Shown here: positions 19,011 through 28,037 of the stretch, piece after piece | How positions within the stretch are numbered: position 1 is the stretch's first letter | Layout: every line of letters starts with the position of its first letter | Assembly: GCF_009725985.1 (NCBI RefSeq) | Contig: NZ_RCNR01000027.1 | Span: 1-64,000, forward strand | Reading direction: 5' to 3' | DNA length: 64,000 nucleotides | DNA from: Zobellia amurskyensis | GTDB lineage: Bacteria > Bacteroidota > Bacteroidia > Flavobacteriales > Flavobacteriaceae | The notes under the pieces: model-generated | The model's database searches: none | Told to the model about the DNA's origin: nothing | What the model saw: only the letters and a program-made list of their open reading frames with translations | Position numbers and translations under genes: made by a program

Positions 19011-19040
19011 TAGTTATAGGAAAAAATGCACCTATAACTA
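19011..19040 (+). terminator. Hairpin after tamB, possible terminator
   Basis: There is a perfect 10-bp inverted repeat, TAGTTATAGG (19011-19020) and CCTATAACTA (19031-19040), with a 10-nt loop. It lies 4 bases after the tamB stop. No strong T tract follows, so it may end transcription weakly or protect the 3' end. Confidence 0.5.
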
Positions 19041-19235
19041 TGCTTCAATTTGTATGAATTTAACTTCACAGAACGGTAATAATTTCACGAAAACGTTATA
19101 GTTTTTCGTAAAATCCCATTTTGCCACATTCTCAATATATAAGGGTATTCTGGGGTAATTTTGTTATAATTTAAAGAAAAAGCTAAGAAAATGTTTGCTA
19201 AGTTACCATGACGTTAAATTAGAAGGATAACACAG

Positions 19236-19264
19236 TTGGAATTCAAATAAGTTTGTTAGTTTTG
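19236..19264 (+). promoter_or_regulatory. Putative promoter of the pfkA-gapA unit
   Basis: TTG (19236-19238) lies 18 bases before TAGTTTTG (19257-19264), matching TTG-N17-23-TAnnTTTG. The start codon at 19282 would leave a leader of about 12-15 bases. A second element-like TAAGTTTG (19248-19255) overlaps but has no -33 partner. Confidence 0.6.
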
Positions 19265-19281
19265 CAACTTAGTTTTTTTTA

Positions 19282-20268
19282 ATGGCTTCAGAAATAAAGA
19301 AAATAGGTGTTTTGACCTCAGGAGGAGATTCCCCCGGTATGAATGCAGCAATACGCTCCGTGGTTAGAACTTGTGCCTACATGAAAGTAGATTGCGTAGG
19401 TATCTATAGAGGGTACCAGGGCATGATAGAAGGGGATTTTAAGCCAATGGATGCGAGAAGCGTTAACAACATTATCAATAAAGGCGGTACTATTCTTAAG
19501 TCTGCCCGTTGTGATGGCTTTAGAACACCAGAAGGTCGTAAAAAGGCGTATGAGCAGTTAAAGGCAGAAGGTATTGATGCGTTTGTGGTTATAGGTGGCG
19601 ATGGTAGTTTTACCGGCGCAATGGTCTTTAACCAAGAGTATCATTTTCCAATAATAGGAATTCCTGGTACAATTGACAATGATATATTTGGTACCTCTAA
19701 TACGGTAGGCTTTGATACGGCCATGAATACTGTAGTGGAAGTAATAGATAAAATCAGGGATACGGCCAGTTCTCATAATCGACTATTCTTTGTAGAGGTT
19801 ATGGGTAGGGATGTAGGTCATATTGCATTGAACGTTGGTGTTGGTGCAGGTGCAGAAGAAATTCTTATTCCAGAGGCCAATCGTGGGCTTGAGCGTTTGC
19901 TCGAGTCGCTAAAGCGCAGTAAAAAATCAGGAAAATCTTCCAGTATTGTAGTTGTTGCCGAAGGTGATAAAATTGGGAAGAGTGTTTTTGAGCTTAAAGA
20001 ATACGTAGAAGAACATCTGCCTATATATGACGTAAGGGTATCCGTATTAGGACACATGCAGCGCGGTGGAGCTCCATCTTGTTATGATAGGGTTCTGGCA
20101 AGTAGAATGGGTGTAAAAGCTGTGGAAAGTTTGTTGGAAGGCCAAACCAATTTTATGGTAGGTATCCAAAACAACAAAATTATATTAACTCCTATCAGTA
20201 AGGCTATAAAGGGCCACACAAAAATAGATAAGGAGCTTATTAGGGTTTCAGAAATAATGACAACATAA
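19282..20268 (+). CDS. pfkA: ATP-dependent 6-phosphofructokinase
   Basis: 328 aa, the usual length of the bacterial enzyme. It phosphorylates fructose 6-phosphate to fructose 1,6-bisphosphate. Visible motifs are GVLTSGGDSPGMNAAIRSVV (9-28), GGDGS (105-109, the Gly form found in ATP-dependent enzymes rather than the PPi-type GGDDT), PGTIDND (128-134, catalytic Asp132), VEVMGRDVGHIAL and LGHMQRGG for substrate binding. gapA starts 21 bases downstream, making a glycolytic operon with its own promoter. Confidence 0.97.
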   Translation: MASEIKKIGVLTSGGDSPGMNAAIRSVVRTCAYMKVDCVGIYRGYQGMIEGDFKPMDARSVNNIINKGGTILKSARCDGFRTPEGRKKAYEQLKAEGIDAFVVIGGDGSFTGAMVFNQEYHFPIIGIPGTIDNDIFGTSNTVGFDTAMNTVVEVIDKIRDTASSHNRLFFVEVMGRDVGHIALNVGVGAGAEEILIPEANRGLERLLESLKRSKKSGKSSSIVVVAEGDKIGKSVFELKEYVEEHLPIYDVRVSVLGHMQRGGAPSCYDRVLASRMGVKAVESLLEGQTNFMVGIQNNKIILTPISKAIKGHTKIDKELIRVSEIMTT

Positions 20269-20286
20269 TTAAATTCAAAACAATAG

Positions 20287-21291
<1,005 letters not shown>

Positions 21292-21313
21292 TTTTTTTGA
21301 ATATTACTAATTG

Positions 21314-21362
21314 TAATCCTGAGAGTGGGCAGAATTTTGCTTATTTTCAGGATTATTTTTTT
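21314..21362 (+). terminator. Putative rho-independent terminator after gapA
   Basis: TAATCCTGA (21314-21322) pairs with TCAGGATTA (21347-21355) across a 24-nt loop and is followed by seven T. It lies in the 82-base gap before the sugar-kinase gene, so read-through versus termination decides whether that gene belongs to the glycolytic operon. Confidence 0.65.
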
Positions 21363-21373
21363 AAACGAACATT

Positions 21374-22225
21374 ATGATTTTAATTGTAGATAGTGGTGCC
21401 ACAAAATCAGATTGGATTGCCTTGGATGAAAAGGGAGAACAGTTATTTATGACTCAAACTTTAGGGTTAAGTCCTGAGGTGCTTACAAGAGAGGTAATCG
21501 AAGATAGATTGGCCAATAATTTTGAGCTTTCAAAAAATCGGGATAAAGTTTCTAGATTGCATTTTTACGGTGCAGGTTGTGGAACGGACCGTATGAAAAA
21601 TTTCTTAAGGGATATCTTTAAAGACTTTTTTCCGAACGCAAAAGCGGATGTAAAAGAAGATACTTATGCGGCTATTTTCTCAACCACTAAAATAGGTCAC
21701 CAGGGTATAGTTTGTATTTTAGGAACAGGTTCTAACTGTAGTTATTATGATGGACACCAGTTGTTTCAGAAAGTAACCTCTTTGGGTTATATTCCTATGG
21801 ATGATGGTAGTGGTAACTTTTTTGGAAGAAAGTTGATAAGAGATTACTATTTCCATAAAATGCCTCAAGATTTGGGTATTAGGTTTGCTAAGGAGTATGA
21901 CTTGGATGCAGATGTTATAAAAGAGAATTTATATAAGCAGCCCAACCCAAACACCTATCTGGCTACCTTTGCTCGTTTTTTAGTAGAGAATAAGAACCAC
22001 CCGTATTGTAAGGGGGTAATTGATAAAGGCTTTCAGCAGTTTGTAAATAATTATATCATGCAGTTTGAACTAGCTACCAAGGTGCCTATTAACTTCGTGG
22101 GAAGTATAGCGCATTATTTAAGTGAGGAGTTGGTAACTGTGCTTGAGCGTAATGATTTAATTGTTGGTGTAATAAGACAGCGACCAATTGAAGGTTTGAT
22201 GGAATTTCATAAAGAAACGCTATAG
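21374..22225 (+). CDS. BadF/BadG/BcrA/BcrD-type ATPase, N-acetylglucosamine kinase-like
   Basis: 283 aa. It begins MILIVDSGATKSDW, the phosphate-1 motif of ASKHA-fold sugar kinases. GTGSNCSYYDG (about 118-128) fits the phosphate-2 region and VTSLGYIPMDDGSG fits the family. It belongs to the BadF/N-acetylglucosamine kinase group common in Bacteroidota downstream of gapA. The likely role is phosphorylation of an amino sugar from cell-wall recycling, but the substrate is inferred from family only. The terminator at 22253-22282 closes this unit. Confidence 0.82.
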   Translation: MILIVDSGATKSDWIALDEKGEQLFMTQTLGLSPEVLTREVIEDRLANNFELSKNRDKVSRLHFYGAGCGTDRMKNFLRDIFKDFFPNAKADVKEDTYAAIFSTTKIGHQGIVCILGTGSNCSYYDGHQLFQKVTSLGYIPMDDGSGNFFGRKLIRDYYFHKMPQDLGIRFAKEYDLDADVIKENLYKQPNPNTYLATFARFLVENKNHPYCKGVIDKGFQQFVNNYIMQFELATKVPINFVGSIAHYLSEELVTVLERNDLIVGVIRQRPIEGLMEFHKETL

Positions 22226-22252
22226 GTTTTCAATAGAAATAAAAGTAGTAAC

Positions 22253-22282
22253 AGGCCTTGATGAGAATCAAGGCCTTTTTTG
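22253..22282 (+). terminator. Rho-independent terminator after the sugar kinase
   Basis: There is a perfect 10-bp stem, AGGCCTTGAT (22253-22262) and ATCAAGGCCT (22267-22276), with a GAGA tetraloop, followed by a T run. It is clearly oriented for the plus strand and lies directly before the convergent ridA stop. Confidence 0.92.
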
Positions 22283-22283
22283 T

Positions 22284-22664
22284 TTACCGAACCGCTATCA
22301 CTGAGATTTCAATGTTAACGAATTTTGGTAGATTGGCTACTTCAACTGTTTCTCTGGCTGGGGCAGTTTCACTGTTAAAATAAGAACCGTAAACTTCGTT
22401 TACCTCAGAAAATTGGTTCATATCCTTTAAGAAAATTGAACTCTTCACCACATTTTCAAAAGTCATCTCGGCTTCTGTAAGTATAGCTTTTAGGTTTTCC
22501 ATGGATTGGCGGGCTTCCTTCTTTATGTCACCTTCAATAAGCTCACCTGTGGAAGGGTCAATTGGTATTTGACCGGAAACATATAAAGTATCACCACTTA
22601 AAATAGCCTGGTTGTAAGGACCTATAGGGGCCGGTGCATTAGAGGTGTTGATTATTTTTTTCAT
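22284..22664 (-). CDS. ridA: RidA family reactive enamine/imine deaminase
   Basis: 126 aa, the usual RidA (YjgF/YER057c/UK114) length. The N-terminal APAPIGPYNQAI, then LYVSGQIPIDPSTGE, and the C-terminal PARETVEVANLPKFVNIEISVIAV carry the family signature, including the Arg that binds the substrate carboxylate. RidA hydrolyses reactive enamines formed by PLP enzymes such as threonine dehydratase. It is downstream of lptD on the same strand with a 93-base gap, and converges on the sugar-kinase gene. Confidence 0.95.
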   Translation of the reverse strand: MKKIINTSNAPAPIGPYNQAILSGDTLYVSGQIPIDPSTGELIEGDIKKEARQSMENLKAILTEAEMTFENVVKSSIFLKDMNQFSEVNEVYGSYFNSETAPARETVEVANLPKFVNIEISVIAVR

Positions 22665-22757
22665 GTTTTTATGATTTTAGTTTTGCAAGGAATTTTATTG
22701 AAAATAACTCTTTTCATTCTAGCGAATAAATTAAGAGTGGAAGCAGCTATTTTCTTA

Positions 22758-25505
22758 TTAACGCTGACTTCTGTTTTCCCATTTCAAGTCGCTAAGAATA
22801 GAACTCTTTATACCAATAAAGAAATACCATCTGGAGTATTGCCCAAACGGGGTCCAGTTAAAGTTCATTCTAAAACTCTTTAAGTCCCGCTCAAAGCGCA
22901 ACTGGGTAAGGGTGAAGCCTTTATTTTTAAAATCGTAACCGCTAGAGCCGCCTACTTTCCAGCGAGGTGATAGTTCTATATCTCCTGAAAACATCAAAGA
23001 ATGGCTGCTAAATTCGTTCTGACGGGCCGAGTTAAAATAGCTGGCCGAATAAGCTAACCTGAAATTCCAAGGTATTTTTGTGGCATAGCGAGGATTCTCA
23101 ATATCTTCATCTTTGTCTCTGTCGTAATCATCTCCACCTCGGCGGTCGTCAAAATTGTCGGCTCTACCAAAAAGGTCATCATCTCTACCGCCACTTTGAG
23201 CTACATAGTCATAAGCACCGGCCTCTTCTTCATCTTCTTCTTCATCCTCTTTCTTTCTTCCGAAGGTTTCACTGTCTATGGAGTACCCAATGTTGATATT
23301 GGCTTGTGTCAATCTAAAAAGACTTCCTCCGTTATCAATATTAAACTTTTCAATTCTACTGCCGTTATTGTCAATAGCATAAGGATCTAAACCCGCTGAA
23401 AAGTTAATGGACATTTTATTATCCAAAATATTCGTACCTCCATTAATTCTAAGGGGGCTCAGTTTTAAAGAATCCGATTCAAAATTATATCCTGTAGAAA
23501 TATTGAAGTTGCTAAGAATAGGCACCTTTTTGGGTTCGGTAGCAGTTGAATCTTTATCCCTTACCTTAGCTTCTAAAGTGTTGGCCAAAGAAAAGCTAAG
23601 ACTATTGCTCTTGCCTAGGCTAGGAGCCCCGTTCAGCGTGCCCTCAAAACGGCTATATTGTACAACGTCACCAGTGTCATTATTGAGGTACTCGTCATAA
23701 AACTGGTCAAAAGAAGGAGAGTAGCCATAACTTAAAGATGGCCTCATAACATGCCGTAAGGCTTGAATTTTCTTGTCCTCTCCAAAATTAAAGGTACCAT
23801 AAACGGTTGTTCCGATACTGGCACTCATGTTATACTTATTGTAGCGATCAAAACCTGAAATCGTATCCCGCACTACGGATCCTATTGCGCCATCATCGCC
23901 CAGTTCATAACGTTGGGTGTAGGTTTCTAAAGCCCATACATCTTCGTAGCTACCACCCATAGTAACGCTAAAGAATTTAGCTACTTTAAAGTTTGTGCTA
24001 ATTGGTATTCTGTGTTTAGCACCCACCAAGGCATTATCGAACATGGCCGCCTTTAAAAAATCTTCATCGTTAGTTGTGAGTGAATTACGTGCGTTTACAT
24101 CATATTGAAAATTAATATTCTGTATCACTCCTTTTTTAATGCCGTCCTTTTTTGCAAATGGAAATATACGCTCCATACTAGCCTGAAAAGTAGGTAAGGT
24201 CATCTGTATGTTGTCCAAATCAGGGTCGGCCCGTGCCGCTGGACTCGTATTCTGAGAATGACTTGCTGTTAAACTCATATTTACCGAAGGATAGGCGGGA
24301 AAAGTTTTGGAGTACGATATAGATGATGATAAGTTGTTGTTTTGCGTTAATGGCAAGTTTACCTGGTTCAAAGAGTTTTGGTAATACGAGCTGCTTCCTA
24401 AGTTTACGGATGCGGAGAAACGTGAATTAGGGCTTGCTTTAGTATCTTGAGAATGAGATATTTGGATGTTCCAAACCTTGCTGTTGCTGTAATCATCAAA
24501 CCCTTTTTGGCTCGTTACCAGGTTTTCATATCTAAAGTTTACGTTACCCCTATATTTGTAACGTTTTGTGTAGACACTCTGGGTTCTGAAACCGTAGCTT
24601 CCATTGGTGTAAAAATCCCCAGTAAGGGTGATATCTGCAAATTCGGAAAAAGGAACGTAGTATCCACCATTCTGCAGAAAGTAACCTCGGTCAGGGTCAT
24701 TACCAAAAGTAGGCATCATTAGACCTGCAGAGCGCCCCACGGTTAAGGGAAAATAAGCAAAAGGCAACGCTACCGGTGTAGGTACATCGGCAATATAAAG
24801 GTTACTAAAACCTGCAATAACTTTCTTTTTGGGTACAAATTTTGCTTTACGAATCCGGATATAATAATCAGGGTTTATCGTGTCTGCAGAGGTGGTCAAT
24901 TTTCCTTCATGTAAAAAGTAAACAGAGTCGTTCTCTTTTTTTGTGATTTCGGCATATACTTTCATAGCATCGCTCCCCAACTGTCCAAGACCTGCTTGTT
25001 GTTCTGTTCTGGAGTTCCAAATAAGCGCTTTCTGAGTGTCAAAATTAAACCGAATGCTATCGGGACGTATCTCATTATCACCTTGTTTAAAGTAGGGGAG
25101 TTGAGTATAATTACCTAAAGAGTCTTTAATTCTTCCCGCATAAACTTCGTTTTTGACATAATCCATTATGATCATACCGGCTTTTAATTCGGTATCTTGA
25201 TAATAGATTTCGGCTTCGTTATATAGGTATATTTTTTGTTCTTTTTGACTAAGTTTTACGTGATCTTTAGCCTTGTATTTAATTTTATCGAGGAGAAGGG
25301 GCTTTTTTCCGTTGTTCTTGTTTAAAGTGGTTGAGTCGCCCGCAATACTGTCTTTTTTTGCTGGGTCCGGAAAAAGTGGCGCAATAATTGTGTCCTTTTC
25401 TGCTTTAATAGGTAATGGTATTAAACCATCTTCTTGAGCAAGAGAGGAGAAAGTGCCAACAAATAGCAATGCTAGTAAAAGAAAAAGATGTTTGTTTGAT
25501 TGCAA
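22758..25505 (-). CDS. lptD: LptD-like LPS-assembly outer-membrane protein
   Basis: 915 aa. A signal peptide ends near SLAQ. The N-terminal periplasmic region carries an OstA/LptA-like jellyroll (KIYLYNEAEIYYQDTELKAGMIIMDYVKNEVYA), followed by a long beta-barrel with many FRYENL/SYSKTF-type strands. It is a Bacteroidota form of the LPS-assembly translocon, which inserts LPS into the outer leaflet. An acidic low-complexity stretch (about 23095-23266, many Glu/Asp with RGGDD) interrupts the barrel late in the protein and probably forms an extracellular loop. The start is TTG at 25505; no in-frame ATG precedes it and the resulting signal peptide is good. Confidence 0.88.
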   Translation of the reverse strand: MQSNKHLFLLLALLFVGTFSSLAQEDGLIPLPIKAEKDTIIAPLFPDPAKKDSIAGDSTTLNKNNGKKPLLLDKIKYKAKDHVKLSQKEQKIYLYNEAEIYYQDTELKAGMIIMDYVKNEVYAGRIKDSLGNYTQLPYFKQGDNEIRPDSIRFNFDTQKALIWNSRTEQQAGLGQLGSDAMKVYAEITKKENDSVYFLHEGKLTTSADTINPDYYIRIRKAKFVPKKKVIAGFSNLYIADVPTPVALPFAYFPLTVGRSAGLMMPTFGNDPDRGYFLQNGGYYVPFSEFADITLTGDFYTNGSYGFRTQSVYTKRYKYRGNVNFRYENLVTSQKGFDDYSNSKVWNIQISHSQDTKASPNSRFSASVNLGSSSYYQNSLNQVNLPLTQNNNLSSSISYSKTFPAYPSVNMSLTASHSQNTSPAARADPDLDNIQMTLPTFQASMERIFPFAKKDGIKKGVIQNINFQYDVNARNSLTTNDEDFLKAAMFDNALVGAKHRIPISTNFKVAKFFSVTMGGSYEDVWALETYTQRYELGDDGAIGSVVRDTISGFDRYNKYNMSASIGTTVYGTFNFGEDKKIQALRHVMRPSLSYGYSPSFDQFYDEYLNNDTGDVVQYSRFEGTLNGAPSLGKSNSLSFSLANTLEAKVRDKDSTATEPKKVPILSNFNISTGYNFESDSLKLSPLRINGGTNILDNKMSINFSAGLDPYAIDNNGSRIEKFNIDNGGSLFRLTQANINIGYSIDSETFGRKKEDEEEDEEEAGAYDYVAQSGGRDDDLFGRADNFDDRRGGDDYDRDKDEDIENPRYATKIPWNFRLAYSASYFNSARQNEFSSHSLMFSGDIELSPRWKVGGSSGYDFKNKGFTLTQLRFERDLKSFRMNFNWTPFGQYSRWYFFIGIKSSILSDLKWENRSQR

Positions 25506-25525
25506 GGCTATATATCCTATTTTTG
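25495..25525 (+). promoter_or_regulatory. Canonical promoter of the amidase gene
   Basis: TTTG (25495-25498), a 19-base spacer and TATTTTTG (25518-25525) match the Bacteroidota consensus TTTG-N19-21-TAnnTTTG exactly. The -33 box lies inside the lptD start region, so the two divergent units share DNA. The predicted leader is about 80 bases. Confidence 0.7.
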
Positions 25526-25552
25526 TAACCGTTTGGCTTTATTTTCGGAGTT

Positions 25553-25560
25553 CAAACTTA
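25553..25560 (-). promoter_or_regulatory. Putative -7 element for lptD
   Basis: The minus strand reads TAAGTTTG, matching TAnnTTTG, 47 bases before the TTG start of lptD. The -33 region is not recognisable. It lies about 27 bases from the divergent amidase -7 box. Confidence 0.42.
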
Positions 25561-25609
25561 CATATATTTTTCGTTCCCCATACAGGGTGTTACCATAAAT
25601 TTAACCATA

Positions 25610-26965
25610 ATGAAGGCTTCTAAATACAGTGTGAACATGCGCGTAAGACGGTTTTTTTTATTTCCTATTGTTTTTTTAACGCTAATTTTATCTTCTTTTC
25701 ATCAAAATAACACCGAAGATAACGATAATGGTAAATTTATTGTTGTGCTTGATGCGGGCCATGGGGGCCACGATCCAGGAAATTTAGGAAATGGGTATTT
25801 AGAAAAAAAAATAGCCTTGAATATTGTTTTGAAGGCAGGAGAGATACTTGAGAAGAATCCGGATATCAAAGTTATCTATACCCGTAATGATGATACGTTT
25901 GTGGATCTTTATGAACGCGGACAGATAGCCAATGAGGCAAACGCAGACCTTTTTGTTTCGGTACATTGTGATTCCCATACGTCTAATGCACATGGCGCTG
26001 GTACATTCGTCCTAGGACTTCATGCTAATAAACAGAACTTTGAAATTGCTAAAAAGGAAAACTCAGTAATCTATTTGGAGGATAATTACAAGGCCAAGTA
26101 TGCTGGTTATGATATAAATTCACCTGAGTCGGTAATAGGTTTAACTATAATGCAAGAGGAGTTTTTGGACCAGAGCATTGCATTGGCCAAAACCATTCAA
26201 GATAATTTCTCGAATAAATTAAAAAGAACAGATAGAAAAGTGAAGCAAGCTGGCTTTATAGTGCTACACCAGACGGTAATGCCCAGCGTATTGGTGGAAA
26301 CCGGATTTTTAACCAATAAAGAAGAAGGTGCTTATCTTAATTCAAAGAAAGGACAATCTGAAATGGGTTCATCTATTGCGGAAGCTATTATAACCTATAA
26401 AAAGAACGCCATGGCCAATATGGCCGATTTTACAGTGAATAGTATTCCAGACGCTCCGGAACCAGAAACAGTTAAGAAAGAAGAAAAAGAACCAGCAAAA
26501 AAACCGGCAACCTCAAAGAAGGAGGCTGCTTCTAGAAAAATAAAAGATGAGCCTGTTGTAGCTAAAACTACAGAGGTACCTGTGGCGGAAAAAGAGAAAG
26601 GGGTCAATGAGATTATAGCTGAAGCAAAAGAAAGCGCCAATACCGTTGTGCCTAACGAAGAATCCAAAAAAAAACCTGAAGCAAAACCAACTACGGGTAC
26701 TGAGGCAAAGAACAATGTAATATATAAGGTGCAGATTATGGCGAGCGCCAAAAATATTCCTTTGCGTCCTTCTTCTTTTAATGGGTTGAATCGCGTTGAG
26801 AAAGAACCGTTTAAAGGTTTGTTTAGATATGTCTACGGTAGTGCCAATTCACTAGAAGAAGCAAAAATGTTGAAATCAAATGCAGATTTAAAAGGCTATA
26901 CAACATCGTACATTGTTGCTTATAGAAATGGTAAACGAATACCTTTTAAAGACAGCCTCAAGTAG
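25610..26965 (+). CDS. N-acetylmuramoyl-L-alanine amidase (Amidase_3) with SPOR-like C-terminus
   Basis: 451 aa. An N-terminal signal/anchor is followed by an Amidase_3 domain (about 43-255). The Zn ligands are His51 in DAGHGGHDPG, Glu65 in YLEKKIAL and His119 in SVHCDSH; the catalytic Glu is in VLVETGFLTN. A Lys/Glu/Pro/Ala-rich linker (about 285-360) follows, and then a C-terminal region (YKVQIMASAKNIP to the end) that looks like a SPOR peptidoglycan-binding domain. It cleaves the bond between MurNAc and L-Ala during daughter-cell separation. The ATG at 25637 (MRVRRFF) is an alternative start. It has its own canonical promoter. Confidence 0.93.
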   Translation: MKASKYSVNMRVRRFFLFPIVFLTLILSSFHQNNTEDNDNGKFIVVLDAGHGGHDPGNLGNGYLEKKIALNIVLKAGEILEKNPDIKVIYTRNDDTFVDLYERGQIANEANADLFVSVHCDSHTSNAHGAGTFVLGLHANKQNFEIAKKENSVIYLEDNYKAKYAGYDINSPESVIGLTIMQEEFLDQSIALAKTIQDNFSNKLKRTDRKVKQAGFIVLHQTVMPSVLVETGFLTNKEEGAYLNSKKGQSEMGSSIAEAIITYKKNAMANMADFTVNSIPDAPEPETVKKEEKEPAKKPATSKKEAASRKIKDEPVVAKTTEVPVAEKEKGVNEIIAEAKESANTVVPNEESKKKPEAKPTTGTEAKNNVIYKVQIMASAKNIPLRPSSFNGLNRVEKEPFKGLFRYVYGSANSLEEAKMLKSNADLKGYTTSYIVAYRNGKRIPFKDSLK

Positions 26966-27005
26966 GTTTCACGGCAATAAATAATTACCTTCCATATTTT
27001 ATTTC

Positions 27006-27013
27006 TAATTTTG
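27006..27013 (+). promoter_or_regulatory. Putative -7 element before the MlaD-like gene
   Basis: TAATTTTG matches TAnnTTTG, 53 bases before the TTG start at 27066. No -33 TTTG is found at the expected distance, so support is partial. Confidence 0.38.
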
Positions 27014-27065
27014 TTAGAGACCTATAGGTTTAGATAAGTCTCTTATTAACCCAAAATCGATCCTT

Positions 27066-28037
27066 TTGAAACTATCCAGGGAAATCAAAACAGGAATAAT
27101 CGTAATAGGCGGTATTCTGTTATTTATATTAGGCTTTAGCTATTTAAAATCATCCCCGTTATTTGAAGACGGAAAAAGTATATATGCCGTTTACAAGGAG
27201 GTTGGCGGCCTTCAGGTAGGCACTCCCGTAACCATAAATGGTTTTGTGGTGGGGAACGTTACGGATGTAAAATTCAAGGATGAAACCGGTAGTCTTTTGG
27301 TGGGTCTTTTTATTAAAAGTGATTTTGATTTTTCTAAGAATAGTACCGCGGAGTTATACGATACTGGTATTATTGGAGGTAAAGGCATACAGGTTAAACC
27401 TGTTTTTGACGGAGCTCCGATGGCAAAATCAGGAGATACTTTACCAAGTAGGATCCAATTGGGTCTTACGCAGTTGGTTCAGAAGCAACTTACACCGTTA
27501 CAACAAAAAGTGGAAGGCGCGGTTACCAATGCGGACAGTCTGCTTATGAACGTGAATGAAGTTCTGGATGATAGGGCCAAAAGGGATTTAAGGGAAACCC
27601 TTAGCGGGCTTAACAGTACCGTAGCCAGTTTTCAGAAAAGCGCAGATGTACTCAATAGAATTTTAAGTAGTAATGAGAGTAGGTTGAATGAATCTTTGGA
27701 CAATTTTGAAACATTGACATCTAATTTTGCTAAATTATCGGATTCATTGAACAATGCAGGCTTGGGACGTACACTGGCCAATTTGGAATCTACCATGGGC
27801 AACTTGAATAAGTTAATGGCCAACATAGAAAATGGAAATGGTACACTAGGCAAATTAGTGAAGGATGAAGAGTTATATGAAAACCTTAATAATGCATCAA
27901 GAGAATTAGATCTCTTATTGCAAGATTTCCGTTTGAACCCTAAGCGTTACGTAAACGTATCTGTTTTTGGTAAAAAGCAGAAGGAATATGAACTTCCAGA
28001 AGAAGACCCAGCCAATCCTCAACAACCAGAACAATAG
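27066..28037 (+). CDS. MCE-domain protein, MlaD family lipid-transport component
   Basis: 323 aa. A short cytoplasmic start and one transmembrane helix (GIIVIGGILLFILGFSYL) lead into an MCE domain (about 38-118: GLQVGTPVTINGFVVGNVTDVKF, GIIGGKGIQVKP). A helical region rich in Asn/Leu with NGTLGKLVKDEELYENLN follows. MCE proteins form periplasmic hexamers that move lipids between membranes. Genes for the permease and ATPase partners (MlaE/MlaF) are not adjacent. The start is TTG: the upstream frame reaches a TAG without any ATG. The next gene begins directly after its stop, so coupling is likely. Confidence 0.92.
   Translation: MKLSREIKTGIIVIGGILLFILGFSYLKSSPLFEDGKSIYAVYKEVGGLQVGTPVTINGFVVGNVTDVKFKDETGSLLVGLFIKSDFDFSKNSTAELYDTGIIGGKGIQVKPVFDGAPMAKSGDTLPSRIQLGLTQLVQKQLTPLQQKVEGAVTNADSLLMNVNEVLDDRAKRDLRETLSGLNSTVASFQKSADVLNRILSSNESRLNESLDNFETLTSNFAKLSDSLNNAGLGRTLANLESTMGNLNKLMANIENGNGTLGKLVKDEELYENLNNASRELDLLLQDFRLNPKRYVNVSVFGKKQKEYELPEEDPANPQQPEQ

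Noticed and set aside
22671-22883. Plus-strand ORF between ridA and lptD
   Set aside because: It overlaps the lptD 3' end antisense and shows no gene-like features.
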